Below are positions 27,277-38,070 of a stretch of DNA of 64,000 nt, one piece after another; position 1 is the first letter of the stretch; every line of letters begins with the position of its first letter. A model generated the notes under the pieces. That model saw only the letters and a list, made by a program, of their open reading frames with translations, had not been told where the DNA came from and searched no databases. The stretch covers positions 4,540,501 to 4,604,500 of the forward strand of contig JAHQIY010000001.1 of NCBI GenBank assembly GCA_019054805.1. The letters are read 5' to 3'. The DNA comes from Brachionus manjavacas. Lineage: Eukaryota; Rotifera; Eurotatoria; Ploima; Brachionidae. A program made the position numbers and the translations under genes.

Positions 27277-28120
27277 TGTTTGAATTATTTTCTTTATTTG
27301 TCGCTTTTAGTTAAATACTCCGATTCTAATTAATTGGATGCTTTCTGATGCCATTTATTTTTTGGTTTAATGGTATAATTGTCTGTTTGTTTTAATTTAA
27401 TTTAATGATCACAATCTGATTCAAAAGTTAATAACTTTCAAAATTTGATTATATTGAGGTTTTAATATTTGACTTTTAACAGTTAATAATAGAGGCTCAA
27501 TAGATTTCTCTAAAACTTAATATTAAATGGAAAGAAAGATAATTTTACAATTTCAATTTTTAATAATAAATCAATTAAATTAATTAATAAAATTTATTCG
27601 TTTTTTATTTAATTATTTAATAATTCGAAAAATTTATACCGTCCAAAAAGTATGATTAAAATTATTCCATTAAGTTTAAAATCTAAATAATTCTCTTTTT
27701 TTTTTTAATTTGAAATAAAAATTGATAATGATTAAAACTGTTTATTTGAAATATATTTAGCATCGTTTTTAGTTTTGAAAATTTGAAAACTAATTGTCTT
27801 TTTTTTATTTTTTAAATGTTCATCTAAATTTTAATCAATAATTTATGTTATTAAAAAATAACATTTCCATAATAAAAAAAGATAATAAAATTATTAATTT
27901 GACCTAAACGAAAAAAAATATGGGAATAGTTTGAAGAGCATCTATTAAAAAACTCATTTGACTCATTTTCAAGTTAAAAAAATTACTATGGCTTACTTAA
28001 AATCTCTTTATCTTCATCTTCATTGTTTAAATTTAAATTTATTTCATGCAAGCTTAGAACAATTTCGTTCTAATTGTAAAAACCAAAATCAGCATCTTCA
28101 TCTTGTTTATAATTGTCCCT
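27277..28120. other. Intergenic, upstream of the EB-array gene
   Basis: AT-rich sequence with no supported gene. It should contain the promoter of the minus-strand array gene; no strong TATA box stands out immediately above 27276. Confidence 0.4.
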
Positions 28121-28129
28121 TTTCTGTCC

Positions 28130-28270
28130 TAGCGGATAATCGGGAGACGCTCATCTCCTTTTCTAGCTCACCTCTGTGTCAGATCGGAGCAACGGCTTCG
28201 ATCCTACACAGAGGTTACTGAATCGATTTGATCATTTCCCCCGCAATTATTACCCAGTGGAAATCGGTCC
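28130..28270. ncRNA. Candidate structured RNA: cluster of hairpins in a GC-richer island
   Basis: Several inverted repeats follow each other in a patch much richer in G+C than its surroundings. First, GGAGA (28143-28147) pairs with TCTCC (28154-28158). Second, CCTCTGTGT (28171-28179) pairs perfectly with ACACAGAGG (28206-28214), enclosing an inner stem GATCG (28182-28186) with CGATC (28199-28203). Third, ATTTCC (28234-28239) pairs with GGAAAT (28259-28264). The strand is unknown and no pol III promoter or terminator is assigned. The opposed GATC motifs inside a hairpin recall the HEXIM-binding stem of 7SK, but nothing else confirms that. A remnant of a mobile element is an alternative. Confidence 0.35.
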
Positions 28271-28329
28271 TCCTATTTAAATGAAGAAAGGAGTTTAAAT
28301 ATTCGCCCCGTATTTCAGAGATATTTTGA

Positions 28330-29101
28330 AGATTTTTTGTTATACCACATGAGTCAAGCGAGTTTTTATTAGATATTCTTCAAACTTTTCCATATTTCAT
28401 AAAGCCAATTTATTGACAATCTAAATTCCAGCTGATTCAATTTTTATTTTTAAAACATAGAAACTATGTCATAAACTCTAAAAGAAATAAGGTTACATTT
28501 GAGCTTTACTCTGAGAGTTCAAAACTCAAGTTTGCGGTAGTTGTGAATTTTATTGCAGTTTTTTTTAAATAAAAAGTCCTTTACTTTTAAATTTACAAAA
28601 TTGATATTTAATTTATTTATTTCAAAAATTACGTCAGATTTAGCGATGATAAAATTAAATAAAAAGTATAAAGTTATAAAAAAATTCTTTTAAAATAAAG
28701 GCTTTTTTTATCTCTCAGACTTCAAGATTAATTGCTTAATAAAAACATTTAAAGACAAAGAAAAATGAATCAAAAAAGTTGGCAATTTTTTCATTGAAAA
28801 TACAATGAATAATACCATTATTATGATTTTAAGTGTCGTTTAAAGAAAAACTCAATATTAACCAGAGCTAATAATCAAATTTAGATTAAATTTAAGTTAG
28901 TGATATTTTGGATAGTTTAGATCAATTAAACTTTTTTTATGAAGTTAAACTTGTAACAGAAAAAGCACATTACAACTTATTAAAAAAAAACATTATCGAT
29001 ACATTTTTACTTTATTTGAAATAATTGAGAGAAATTGATCTTTTTTAAATTTAAAATAAAGATAAAATTAATAAAAAATTTTATTGACAATTTTAAAAAA
29101 T
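28330..29101. other. Intergenic, nothing recognised
   Basis: AT-rich DNA between the hairpin island and the small EB gene; no ORF, repeat or RNA could be supported. Confidence 0.4.
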
Positions 29102-30133
29102 TTAAAATTTAGTAAATTTTTTTTTATTCATACAGAAACCATCAGTGCATATAAGACCCTTTTTAATGTTGCATTGAAAATTTGCTAAGCAAAACTGATT
29201 TAATTCCAAATACTTCTCTAAATTTAAAATTAGTCTTTAAAATTTTACTATTTTTTTAATTTACGGCATTTTGCACTTTTTGGAGTTACATTGTATTGAT
29301 AAAAGTTTCCTGGTGCACATTTACATTCGTTTGCTATGCATCGTAATCCCTTTTTTGTATCACAATCGTTTTGAGATTTGCATTTACTCATAAAATGATT
29401 TTTCACAGCTAAATCAATCGAAGTTAAAAAAATAATTTTTTTTGAAAATTAAAATTACCTGATCTCTTTGATCTAATGCTGTGTGCGTTTTTTATCTCTA
29501 TTAAAAAAATTAATTTAAATTCCATTTAATATATTTAAAAAATACGCTCTTCACACATTCCACACAAATAGTCCGAAAGTTGCTCATCTTTAAAGTCCAT
29601 GTTTATGATATTTTTTTCAGTCCAATTTAAATGAAAATAATTATCGACTTTAACATTAAGATTTCTGTCCAAATGATCAATTTCTATATGCTTATATTTT
29701 TTGTTTATCTCATCTTTTGTTTGCTGTTTCCCATCGATCAAAAATTTAAAAACTCTATTTTGTTTAAAAATTTCTATCGTAACATTCATATAAAATATGA
29801 CCATTGAATCACTGATAAATTTATTTTTTTGTAACTGAATTACAAATTCGTTGATCTTGTTTTGCTAAAAAAAATAAGTAATCAATTATTATTAAAAAAA
29901 AATAATTTACTTACAATTTTGAGTCCAGGACACTTTGATGCTAAAATCGTTAATTTGCCTGATTTAGCGAGTTCTTTAGAAAGTTCAGATTCATCAAGTC
30001 TAAATTATGATAAGTTAAAAATGCTGAAAAAAATAAGCTAAGCTTACGTGCAATGGGGTTTGTTCAAAACAACTCCATATATTTGAAAAAATATCAAAAT
30101 TGAAGCAGTTAAAAGAAATTTTGGTAGGAACAT
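29102..30133 (-). CDS. Secreted protein with two C-terminal EB-like modules
   Basis: Six exons join in phase: 30133-30048, 29999-29915, 29864-29546, 29497-29459, 29408-29265 and 29217-29102, giving about 262 residues. Introns are 48-50 nt or similar. The start codon opens a clear signal peptide (MFLPKFLLTASILIFFQIYG). The middle part (about residues 30-160) is a compact, mixed-composition region that I do not recognise, with few cysteines. The last two exons each encode an EB-like cysteine module: one with CKSQNDCDTKKGLRC and CKCAPGNFYQY, one with CLANFQCNIKKGLICTDGFC that is truncated after its fourth or fifth cysteine. The module type, exon phase (1-1) and strand match the giant array gene 1.8 kb away, so the two are probably a local family. 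Function unknown; extracellular location inferred from the signal peptide. Confidence 0.7.
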
Positions 30134-30599
30134 TTTTGAAAATTATCTATTGAAACAAACAAAATTGTATCAATTAAATTTTAAATTTAATTTATAATAA
30201 AAAAAATTGCCAACAGATGATAAATGCTTAGTGACATATTTAACTTTTAATTGAATAAATCAATTAATCTGTGATTTTAAATTGGAAAATTTTTATTTTT
30301 AACAATAAAAAATTATTATTTTCAATTATTTCTGGCAAGTGTTTCAAAAATATTTTTTTTGTTAAATGAAGTTTTTCTTTTTCAGTCTTTTATTATTGAA
30401 TTTACAAAAAGCTACAGAACACTTAATCAAAACTAGTTAAAAATCAATTAAAAAATATCCTAAAAAAAATTACTGATTTTAGACTTTGAAAGTTCGATTT
30501 AAAATAATTAATGAACATCACTTCTTTTAATCACTTTAGAAAATTTATATTATTTTTAATTTTAATTTTGAAATTTTTTTTGATTTTCTTAAAAATTAT

Positions 30600-30935
30600 A
30601 TTTTAAACAATGTTGCCAACCGGCCTTCAATACCAAAAAATATGAAGTTATTCTTTATGATTTGGCAGGGAACTTTGTCGGTGACCGTCTTTTTGACCAC
30701 TAAATTCCGTTCGCTTATGTATAGGTCCAGCTTGACCACCAGCCAACTCTAATTTTTAGAATATTAAATGAGCAATTTAATTAAAGGCTCTTAAAAAAAG
30801 ATAATTATCAAAAATAAAATAAGGATAATTTACTTTCATAAGCACACTCTTTTTGGACCACTGAAGGACAATGAAAGTTCTTTGATTAATAGCTCGAGAC
30901 TTTGTAAGAAAAAAACACCATTGTGTAATTTATGG
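30600..30935 (-). other. Possible exon pair of an unrecognised small gene
   Basis: This patch is richer in G+C than its flanks. On the minus strand, a segment ending with a GTAAAT donor near 30835 could splice to an exon after an AAATTAG acceptor near 30752. The joined frame reads about 50 residues with GGQAGPIHKRTEFSGQKDGH in the second exon and a stop at about 30655. A second frame of the same exon is also open. No start codon fits upstream, so only a partial gene or chance is supported. Confidence 0.2.
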
Positions 30936-30939
30936 AATG

Positions 30940-33645
30940 AATATGGTACATGATCAAAGAAAAAGGGTCTTTTTGTATGATTTTTTTCTTTTATCTTCTG
31001 TAAATAATAATAACAATAAATAAAATAAAAATAAATATAGCCTAAATCGTGCTAGTATGATTTGAGAAACATAATATTTAATTTCCTTTTTAAAACTTTT
31101 TTAGTTACTAAATCTTTAATAATAATTTGAAGGTGTTTTGTTACTCAGAACGATTTAAAATAAACTATTTGAATAAAAGTGTTTTCTTCTTTCTCTTTAA
31201 AACTTCCTTTCCTAAAGTAATTCCTCAAATTATTCCTCCGTTCTTTTTATTTACGAAGACGATATCAAAGATTCATGTCAATATTTTTTCTTTGTTGAAT
31301 TGCAAGATTTTTAATTTTTTAATTAAAAAATAAATCGTATAACAGGGTAAAACCAACCAGTCTTTATTTTAACTTAGACTCCTGTGTTTTTGATAAAAAA
31401 AATATAAATAGTTTAAAAATAGTTTATTAAATACGTCAATAATATTATAAAAAAAAGCTAAATACAGAAAACTCTGGTACAAGCATTTCCTCGGGAGTTC
31501 TCCTGAGGATCGTTGCTGAAATTGAACTGGCTGTCAAAATATGGTTATTGATACGATTCTATTAAGTTGAATAAGGTATATCAAATGTTCTGCTTGCTTT
31601 CTATTATGTTATTTCATTCGACTTGAATTATTCATAGCTTCTTGAATACTTTGTTAGGTATAACTTTTGACTTTTTTCGCTGTTTGATTTTTTTTGAGGA
31701 ATTTTAGGAAAAGTAAGAATTTTGATCAAAACATTTTTAATGCGCAATCTAATTTAAATGCATTCTAGGAAATTTCGATCCTTTTAAAAATTTTAAAAAA
31801 TGAATAAAAGTAAAAGTTAATAATGAAATAAAAGTTTTAAAATGTTATAAATATGTAAAAATCTGCGATAAAAATGTTTTGATCATATTTGAAAAATAAA
31901 ATCTGATCAAAACATTTTTACTTTACCGAATTCAATCAATTTTATAGATTCTTTATTCTTAATCAATTGTACCTATTTATGAAATAACTCATCTCTTATT
32001 AGTTTTTTATAATATTATACCATTATTCAATATATTTTTTATTAATTTCTTACTAATGACAAATTTTTTTGAATTACTTTAAATCTACTTAACTCATAAA
32101 TCTGTATAATCTCTCGTATTCGTCTTGTACCTCAGTTTCGTCTCTGTAACTTTTATAGTAGCTTTTATAGAAGCTTGCTTGCTGTAGCTCTTTACTATTA
32201 TTATTATTGTTATTATTATTATTAAGTCAATTTAAAGTTTCAACTTTTAGCTTTTTATACATTTTAATATCACTTAAAATTATATAAATAGTAATGAAAT
32301 AAATTCAAAAAAGGTAAAAAGTAGTGAATCGAGCAATTAACTGTTTTTTAAAAGATAATTTTTAGTGTAAAAATGTTCACTCGAAAAAAAATGGAGCCTT
32401 TATTTCAATTAATTTTATACTACTTTAAAATAGCAGAAAATTTTTATCAGAATAGACAATTTGAAAGAACAATGCGAGAAATTTTAGAATATAGTATAAG
32501 ATTAAAATGGTTAAGCTTAGTTTAAGAATTGAGAAATTTTTGTGAGGCTTTAACATTAATACATTTAAAAGAAGCTATTTCATACAATTTGGTAGATCAA
32601 TCAATCCATTATCAGACAAAAGATAATTATTATTTTTTTTTAAATAAGTTTGGATTTAACCCAGGACTGTTCCGAACGGTAGCTTTGATCTTCTTTTTAG
32701 TCCCCATAATTTACAAAAAAATTGTTTAATTTTTAAAGTAGAAAAATTATTGAAATAAAAGAATAATCAAAATTATGTTTATCTTGCTAAACTTGTTTAT
32801 TTTGTATTTCTATTATAACATCGTATGGTGTTTTAAAAAGTTTTGAGCTGTTGTAATCTTTATTTTTATATAAAAGATAATTAATTTCAATTCTTAAATA
32901 ATTTTAAGCTTTTATAACTGATTTATGCGAAGCAAAAAGGATAGCATGTTTTTTCAAAGCAAACTGTCCTAAAAAATATTTCCAACTCCTCTCAAAATCA
33001 AGGTGCTTATATTGTGTGTTGTGTTTAGATTTCAAGAAATAATTAATAAATATTTTAATTAAATTAAATTTTAGTTTATTTACTTAAAAAACAAATTATT
33101 GGACTTTTTTCTTGTCAGGTAAAGGTTTTAAATAGCTTTAATTGCACATAAAATTAATTGCGTTTTTAGACAAATTGTTATTTGGAAAATTACTTCTAAT
33201 TTGTTTCGTAATTGCAACCTAAGTGCACTTCAGACAATTTTGTTAATTTTAACAGTTCAAATTTTTGGTTTAGAAGTCATTAATTATTTTCAAAAAATTA
33301 TTAAAAATGTAAATATAATTTTATCTTTATTTTGGACAGATGCTTTAATGCAATAAGGTATTTCGCCTTAAAAATGAAATCAACTGGTTGCTATTGACAA
33401 TAAAAGCCAGCAAATGAAAACAATCATTATAAAACTATTCTTGTTAATTTTTAATTTTTATTTTCATTTTTCTAAATAACATAAATATTTAGCCTGAAAA
33501 AATTTTCCACTTAAAAAGAGAAATTTCATGCTAGAAATAACAAACTGGTTGTCATGAAGATTTTTGATACGAAAATTCTTTCGGAATTGAGACCAATTTT
33601 TTTCATTTTAAAAATTAGCTTTAGAAAAAAAATAAAGTAACGAAA
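30940..33645. other. Long intergenic stretch with scattered repeat remnants
   Basis: No gene supported. Two items are visible. One is a tight hairpin with a 9-bp stem (one G-U pair) and a TT loop at 31489-31508. The other is an ATT microsatellite at about 32192-32224, preceded by a short GC-richer stretch (32105-32190) that resembles the 3' tail of a non-LTR element. Short ORFs at 31127-31333 and 32529-32729 have AT-driven composition and no family resemblance. Confidence 0.45.
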
Positions 33646-34176
33646 ATGTCTCGAATTGCAATGGACACGCGGGCACAAAACTCTTGGAAAGAGCTGATAG
33701 AAAAAGAAGCAGCTACTAGAATAGCATGCAAATTAAAGCAAGAAGAAGCATCAAAAGATGAAGATGACTGGTTTGATCGGGCCAAATATAAACTTAAAAA
33801 GCCGTTGACAGGAAACTTGCCTACTTCATTAAAATTTCCACCAAGACAAAAAAGGACAAATACAGTTGAAGAAATTGAGCGCTTAACAGAACAATTAAAA
33901 AATTCAGGGGCGAATTTGCTCTCTGATATGAAGCCGGCAAGGCAAGATGTACAAGCTTTACTTTATGATGGTTTTACTAAAGAAGAAAAGGGGAGACATC
34001 AATATTTAAAAGCAAGAAAATCAGAAAACCCAGAAAACAAATATGAATACCCGTTGTTAAATTCATTCGAATATGGATGGAAATTAAACGAAGTAGCACC
34101 AGAATATAAGACACCGGCTCATGGAAGAGGAAGAATTGTTGAAGAATCATTTTATAGAAGAAACGGCGTTTTTTAA
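33646..34176 (+). CDS. SPMIP1: SPMIP1 (ATP6V1FNB)-like sperm/ciliary microtubule inner protein
   Basis: Single-exon frame of 176 residues. The N-terminus MSRIAMDTRAQNSWKELIEKE and the C-terminal half match the SPMIP1/ATP6V1FNB family: ALLYDGFTKEEKGRHQYLKA, then a PENKYEYPLLNSFEYGW segment and the terminal ESFYRRNGVF (human has a comparable ALLYEG...GRYRYL...SFTYGW...ESFFRKNGAF). SPMIP proteins bind the lumen of axonemal doublet microtubules and stabilise motile cilia or flagella. The protein is basic, Lys-rich in its middle and has no signal peptide or membrane span, as expected. The length is near that of the vertebrate protein. Assigned from remembered family motifs. Confidence 0.8.
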   Translation: MSRIAMDTRAQNSWKELIEKEAATRIACKLKQEEASKDEDDWFDRAKYKLKKPLTGNLPTSLKFPPRQKRTNTVEEIERLTEQLKNSGANLLSDMKPARQDVQALLYDGFTKEEKGRHQYLKARKSENPENKYEYPLLNSFEYGWKLNEVAPEYKTPAHGRGRIVEESFYRRNGVF

Positions 34177-34332
34177 AAATTTTGTTACTAAAAATTTTAA
34201 GTTATTTATTAATAAATCGAAATTAAAAACAATTAAAAATAAACAGAATTTTTAAAAGGGGATAATAAAATTTTCTTAAAAATAAAATAAAAAATTAAAT
34301 CAAAAATAAATAATAAACAATTAAAAAAATTT

Positions 34333-34581
34333 CTAAAGAAATGTGCTTGATTCCTCGTTCAGTAAAATGCTGCTTGAATGGCTTTCTCTTGAATATTCAT
34401 CATCGGTGGATTGAAATACTTGGCTTGAGGATGTGATTGTATCTATCGATGATTCAAGGTTTGTTTCAAATGAATTCTTTATTTCAGTGATTGTTGTATC
34501 TTGACTATTGACTAAATTGTTGTCAATTGTAGTCGAGGAATCATGATTTGTTCTTTCGAAGCTTATATCGGCATTTGAATT
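34333..34581 (-). pseudogene. Duplicated Ser-rich tail continuing in frame past the TAA stop
   Basis: Directly downstream of, and in the same frame as, the membrane-protein stop (34584-34582), another 82 codons are open to a TAG at 34335-34333. They repeat the Ser-rich segment of the preceding exon: 34341-34444 and 34632-34735 are 104-bp direct repeats with about one mismatch, both encoding DTITSSSQVFQSTDDEYSRE. This may be an ancestral C-terminus cut off by a nonsense change, a readthrough extension, or a base error in the assembly. Confidence 0.55.
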
Positions 34582-35806
34582 TTAAGTTGAAATTTCATCA
34601 ACGTAATAAGATGATTCACTTTCAAACCAGGATGTGCTTGATTCCTCGTTCAGTAAAATGCTGCTTGAATGGCTTTCTCTTGAATATTCATCATCGGTGG
34701 ATTGAAATACTTGGCTTGAGGATGTAATTGTATCAATTTCATATGCGTATTGGAATGTAGAAATTTTTTCATCTATATCTTTTCTATGAAATATTTTAAT
34801 GCACTCTTTGTCCTGAATTTCCATTCCAATAAACTTGCAATTAAAATATAGTTTATTGGTTCCATTTGTTAACAACAATGTTCCTGATACTTTTAGAGAA
34901 TTTTATCAATAGTATAAAATTTTTTTATAATCAGGCAATTTTTTTTTTCAGATATTTCATATTTTCTTTTTATTTGAGTCATTTAATTTTTTCTTTTATT
35001 TCTGAATTTTTTGAATATTTGAAATTTTCAACATTTTATTTACCTGAAATTTCAATTTCTTCTTTTGGGCTAAATATTCCTAATTCAGTTTTTTTTTCTA
35101 AATTCTTTGCCACATTTTTATAATTATCGATCATATCTACTGCATCTTCGCTAAGTATTGCTAGTTTTTTCAAAGTTAATTTCAAATATATCCCCATTAT
35201 TATTTTTTTCCTTAAATTTTGTTTTTAATTTTTAAAAATTCACTTTTTTTTATTTCCCTAACGCATGAAAAAAAAAGCTCTACTGTTTCTATTGTTTGCC
35301 CAAATCCGTATTGCATTTTGAGATAATCATTTGTCTTAGAATGTAAAATGTGAATTTAATTTTTTTTTAAATAAAACTTACACTTTTACCAAACTCAGTG
35401 AAATCAATCGCGGTATCGTTGCATCTTTCAACTATTTCAAATGATTTTCTTAAATTCACTGAGAAAATTCCTATATTGCTTGATCTTATTCTCAAATCCG
35501 TTATTCCTTTGTAAATATAACATAGTTATGTCACTTGTAATTTTTCCTTACCCTTTTGGTACTTCTCGGTTTCAGCTAGTCGGATTGTTTCTAAGTTAAT
35601 TTTATTAAATTACAGCAAAATTTTAACTTAATTTTTTACTATTAATGGTCAAAAAAATAGGCATAAAACTGATGATTACTGCTCCTATTGCTATTATTAT
35701 CATTAGGACAACAAATATTATCCATAAATTTACTTTCGAGAATGCACTTAAAGTATGTATTTAAAATTTTTAAAACAGCTTAATCTAAATTTTACCATCG
35801 ACTCAT
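34582..35806 (-). CDS. Unrecognised single-pass membrane protein with Ser-rich C-terminus
   Basis: Exons recovered by phase: 35806-35796 (MSRC start), 35746-35640, 35590-35552, 35506-35382, then about 35334-35250, about 35205-35045 and about 34892-34582. The fifth/sixth exon junction is uncertain. Near the N-terminus a strongly hydrophobic span (VNLWIIFVVLMIIIIAIGAV) without a signal-cleavage site suggests a type II or signal-anchor membrane protein. The following 200 or so residues are mixed, with few cysteines (CNDTAIDF, ELFFSC, FNCKFIGM, ECIKIF), which could form disulphides outside the cell. The C-terminus is rich in Ser, Thr, Asp and Glu. I do not recognise the family and suggest no function. 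Introns are about 40-150 nt. Confidence 0.55.
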
Positions 35807-36719
35807 ATTGTAAAATTTTTTATTTAAATTTTTTAATCTTCCGGTTTCTTTTTTAAATATTTGTTTTTTATTTTTATATCTAATGGCAAAATAATTTTTT
35901 AATCCAAAATGAATGCATTTCATGCTTTCAATTTGGGATTAGTTAAATAAAATTTACATTTTCTTTTATTTTAATATTTAGAAAAATGAATCTAATAATT
36001 TCGTGTATTTTAATTCATGGTTTTTCGTGCACTTTATTTATTGATTTTCATTATTAATTTCTTCTTAAAAATATTTATTTTGTTAACGAGTTATTTTTTT
36101 ATAAATTGTAACTTCTAATCCTGATTTCTTAAAAAAAATATTTTTCGATTAAAACATTGAGAGCAACTTTAATTAATTAAATATTTTTGTACTTATGAAT
36201 GCTATTTATAATAATAATTATTCGAACGCAGCAAATCATTAATATTAATAATTTAGATTAGCATTAGATAAATCAGATTTACTTTTAAAATAATAATCTA
36301 AAAATTTTTGATTCTTTTCGGAAGTTTTGATAAAAAGAAAAATGTGATAAATATAAAATTTACTCTTGAAAAAATATTCTTGTATTTCTAGTTTATAAAT
36401 AGATTAGTTTAATAAAGGCCTGTATGGATGAGGCTAATTCTTATTTTGAATTGCTAGAACTCAATTACTTTAATGATCAATTGGTAATAATATGAATTAC
36501 TTAATTTTATCATTATTTTGAAAATTTGATTTCAAATTTCAAACAAAATTTTTTTAATTTCATAGAATAGAATATTTTTTACTGATAATTTGGCTATTAA
36601 TTAAAAAAATGACGATTTTAAAAAATCGAAATACGGCTCTAATTAGTAAATTTTATTTGATGGAAAAGTTAACTGTCTGGTTTTAAATTGATTATTACAT
36701 TTCATTAACAAAAATTCAG
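35807..36719. other. Intergenic, nothing recognised
   Basis: AT-rich DNA upstream of the membrane-protein gene. No ORF or repeat could be supported. Confidence 0.4.
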
Positions 36720-37080
36720 TAAAAAGTTTTCAACTTAAACTACTAACAGTCTCAAATCGACTTTTTGAGTTGAGTGAAAGATATGTTAGGGCAGAGCTGA
36801 GCCACTCTGTTCCACTAGTTATCAGACTGGTGGAAGAATATAACAAAGGTTTCGAATCAAGTAATATTGTGTAACTCCATTGTGTAATTGCTTTCTTACT
36901 ATTTATTCTTTTTTTCCAGAAGCATCAAATATTTAAAATATGTATTCTGTTCCTCTCTATCTAAATTTATCTAATTTTAATTTTAATGTTTCTCTATTTT
37001 TTATCTTACGCTATTTTTACTTTATTTTTTTTAATCTAAAGGAGCTTAAGCTCTGTAAAGAAATACAATTAAATAAATCA
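36720..37080 (+). mobile_element. 5'-truncated non-LTR retrotransposon 3' end
   Basis: A short in-frame remnant (RLFELSERYVRAELSHSVPL, continuing VIRLVEEYNKGF, about 36765-36860) has the look of the extreme C-terminus of a retrotransposon ORF2. About 200 bp downstream is a T-rich tract and the motif AATCTAAAGGAGCTTAAGCTC (one base may differ from the other copies), then an AAATAAA-type tail. The same terminus occurs inverted near 46075-46105 and, more diverged, near 49675-49705. That shared end supports calling this a truncated copy of the same family. Confidence 0.55.
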
Positions 37081-38070
37081 TTTAAGATTTTTGAATTAAA
37101 ATAAAACTGAAAAGAGGTTTTGATTTTAGAATTGGAAAAAAATATCTGGTCTAAAAAATTCATCAATATCTTTAGAGATTTTTTACGAAGAAAATTTTTA
37201 ATAATTAATGACTTAAAAATTTTAAAAGAGTTTAGAAGTTATCTATAAGATGAAAAATAATTCAATATTGTGATTTAGTTGAGAATTAGAATAATTTGAG
37301 GAAGATATTAATTTGAATTTTTTGAAATAAAAAATAGTTTTTAATTTAGGACTTTTTTTTAGTTTTATTTTGATTTATAAATTTTAAATGAATATTTCTA
37401 TACTGAATTTAAATAAATAAAGTGGTAATCAGCCTAAAAGATAGGGAGACAAGCCATTTGATCAACTTTTAAGAGTAAGAGATTTTAAACATTCTTTAAT
37501 AATTTTTGTAATTCTGTAATTTTGTAGATTTTAAAATAATATTTAAATGGACGAAAATATTCAAAGCTGTTTTTTTTAAAGTCTTTTACGTACTCTACTC
37601 TAATCTATTCTCATTTTGTTTTATAATTTTATGCAAAACAAGACAAGATGTTCTTCTAACCATTAAATTTAGTTTAAAAAAGGAAATAATTGAAAAATTT
37701 TAATTTCAGAATTCCAAAAATGAAAAGAGATAATTTATGAAATTATTTTTTAAATAATAATTTTCTTGACTTGGATGTTTTGATATCAGATTGGTATTTT
37801 TAATTCATAAGAGATTGTTTAATTTTTCTTTTGCAATTTCAAGCCAGTGCTTTGTTAAATCAAGGTAAACTGTAATTTTGAAATTTATTCAGAGATACCT
37901 GCATAAAACATGCTTACAAATGCTCAACAAAAAGGTAAATTTTCAAAGCTTATGATCGAGGTAAATGTAACTACGCCATTAATTAGAGCTGATTTTATTT
38001 ATAAAAAAATATAAAATACGTGGAACTCTTTTAGAGTTTAGAAAACAAAAATGGCTTATAATAAATAAAT
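37081..38070. other. Intergenic, 3' flank of the MKP gene
   Basis: No gene or clear repeat seen. The right end should include the 3' UTR of the minus-strand phosphatase gene. Confidence 0.4.

Noticed and set aside
28171..28214. tRNA or 7SK assignment of the hairpin island
   Set aside because: The TTCGATC resembles a tRNA B box but the T-arm does not pair, and beyond the opposed GATC motifs there is no further 7SK feature, so only a generic structured-RNA candidate is reported.
31127..32729. Short ORFs at 31127-31333 and 32529-32729
   Set aside because: Lengths are expected by chance and composition is AT-driven, with no motifs.
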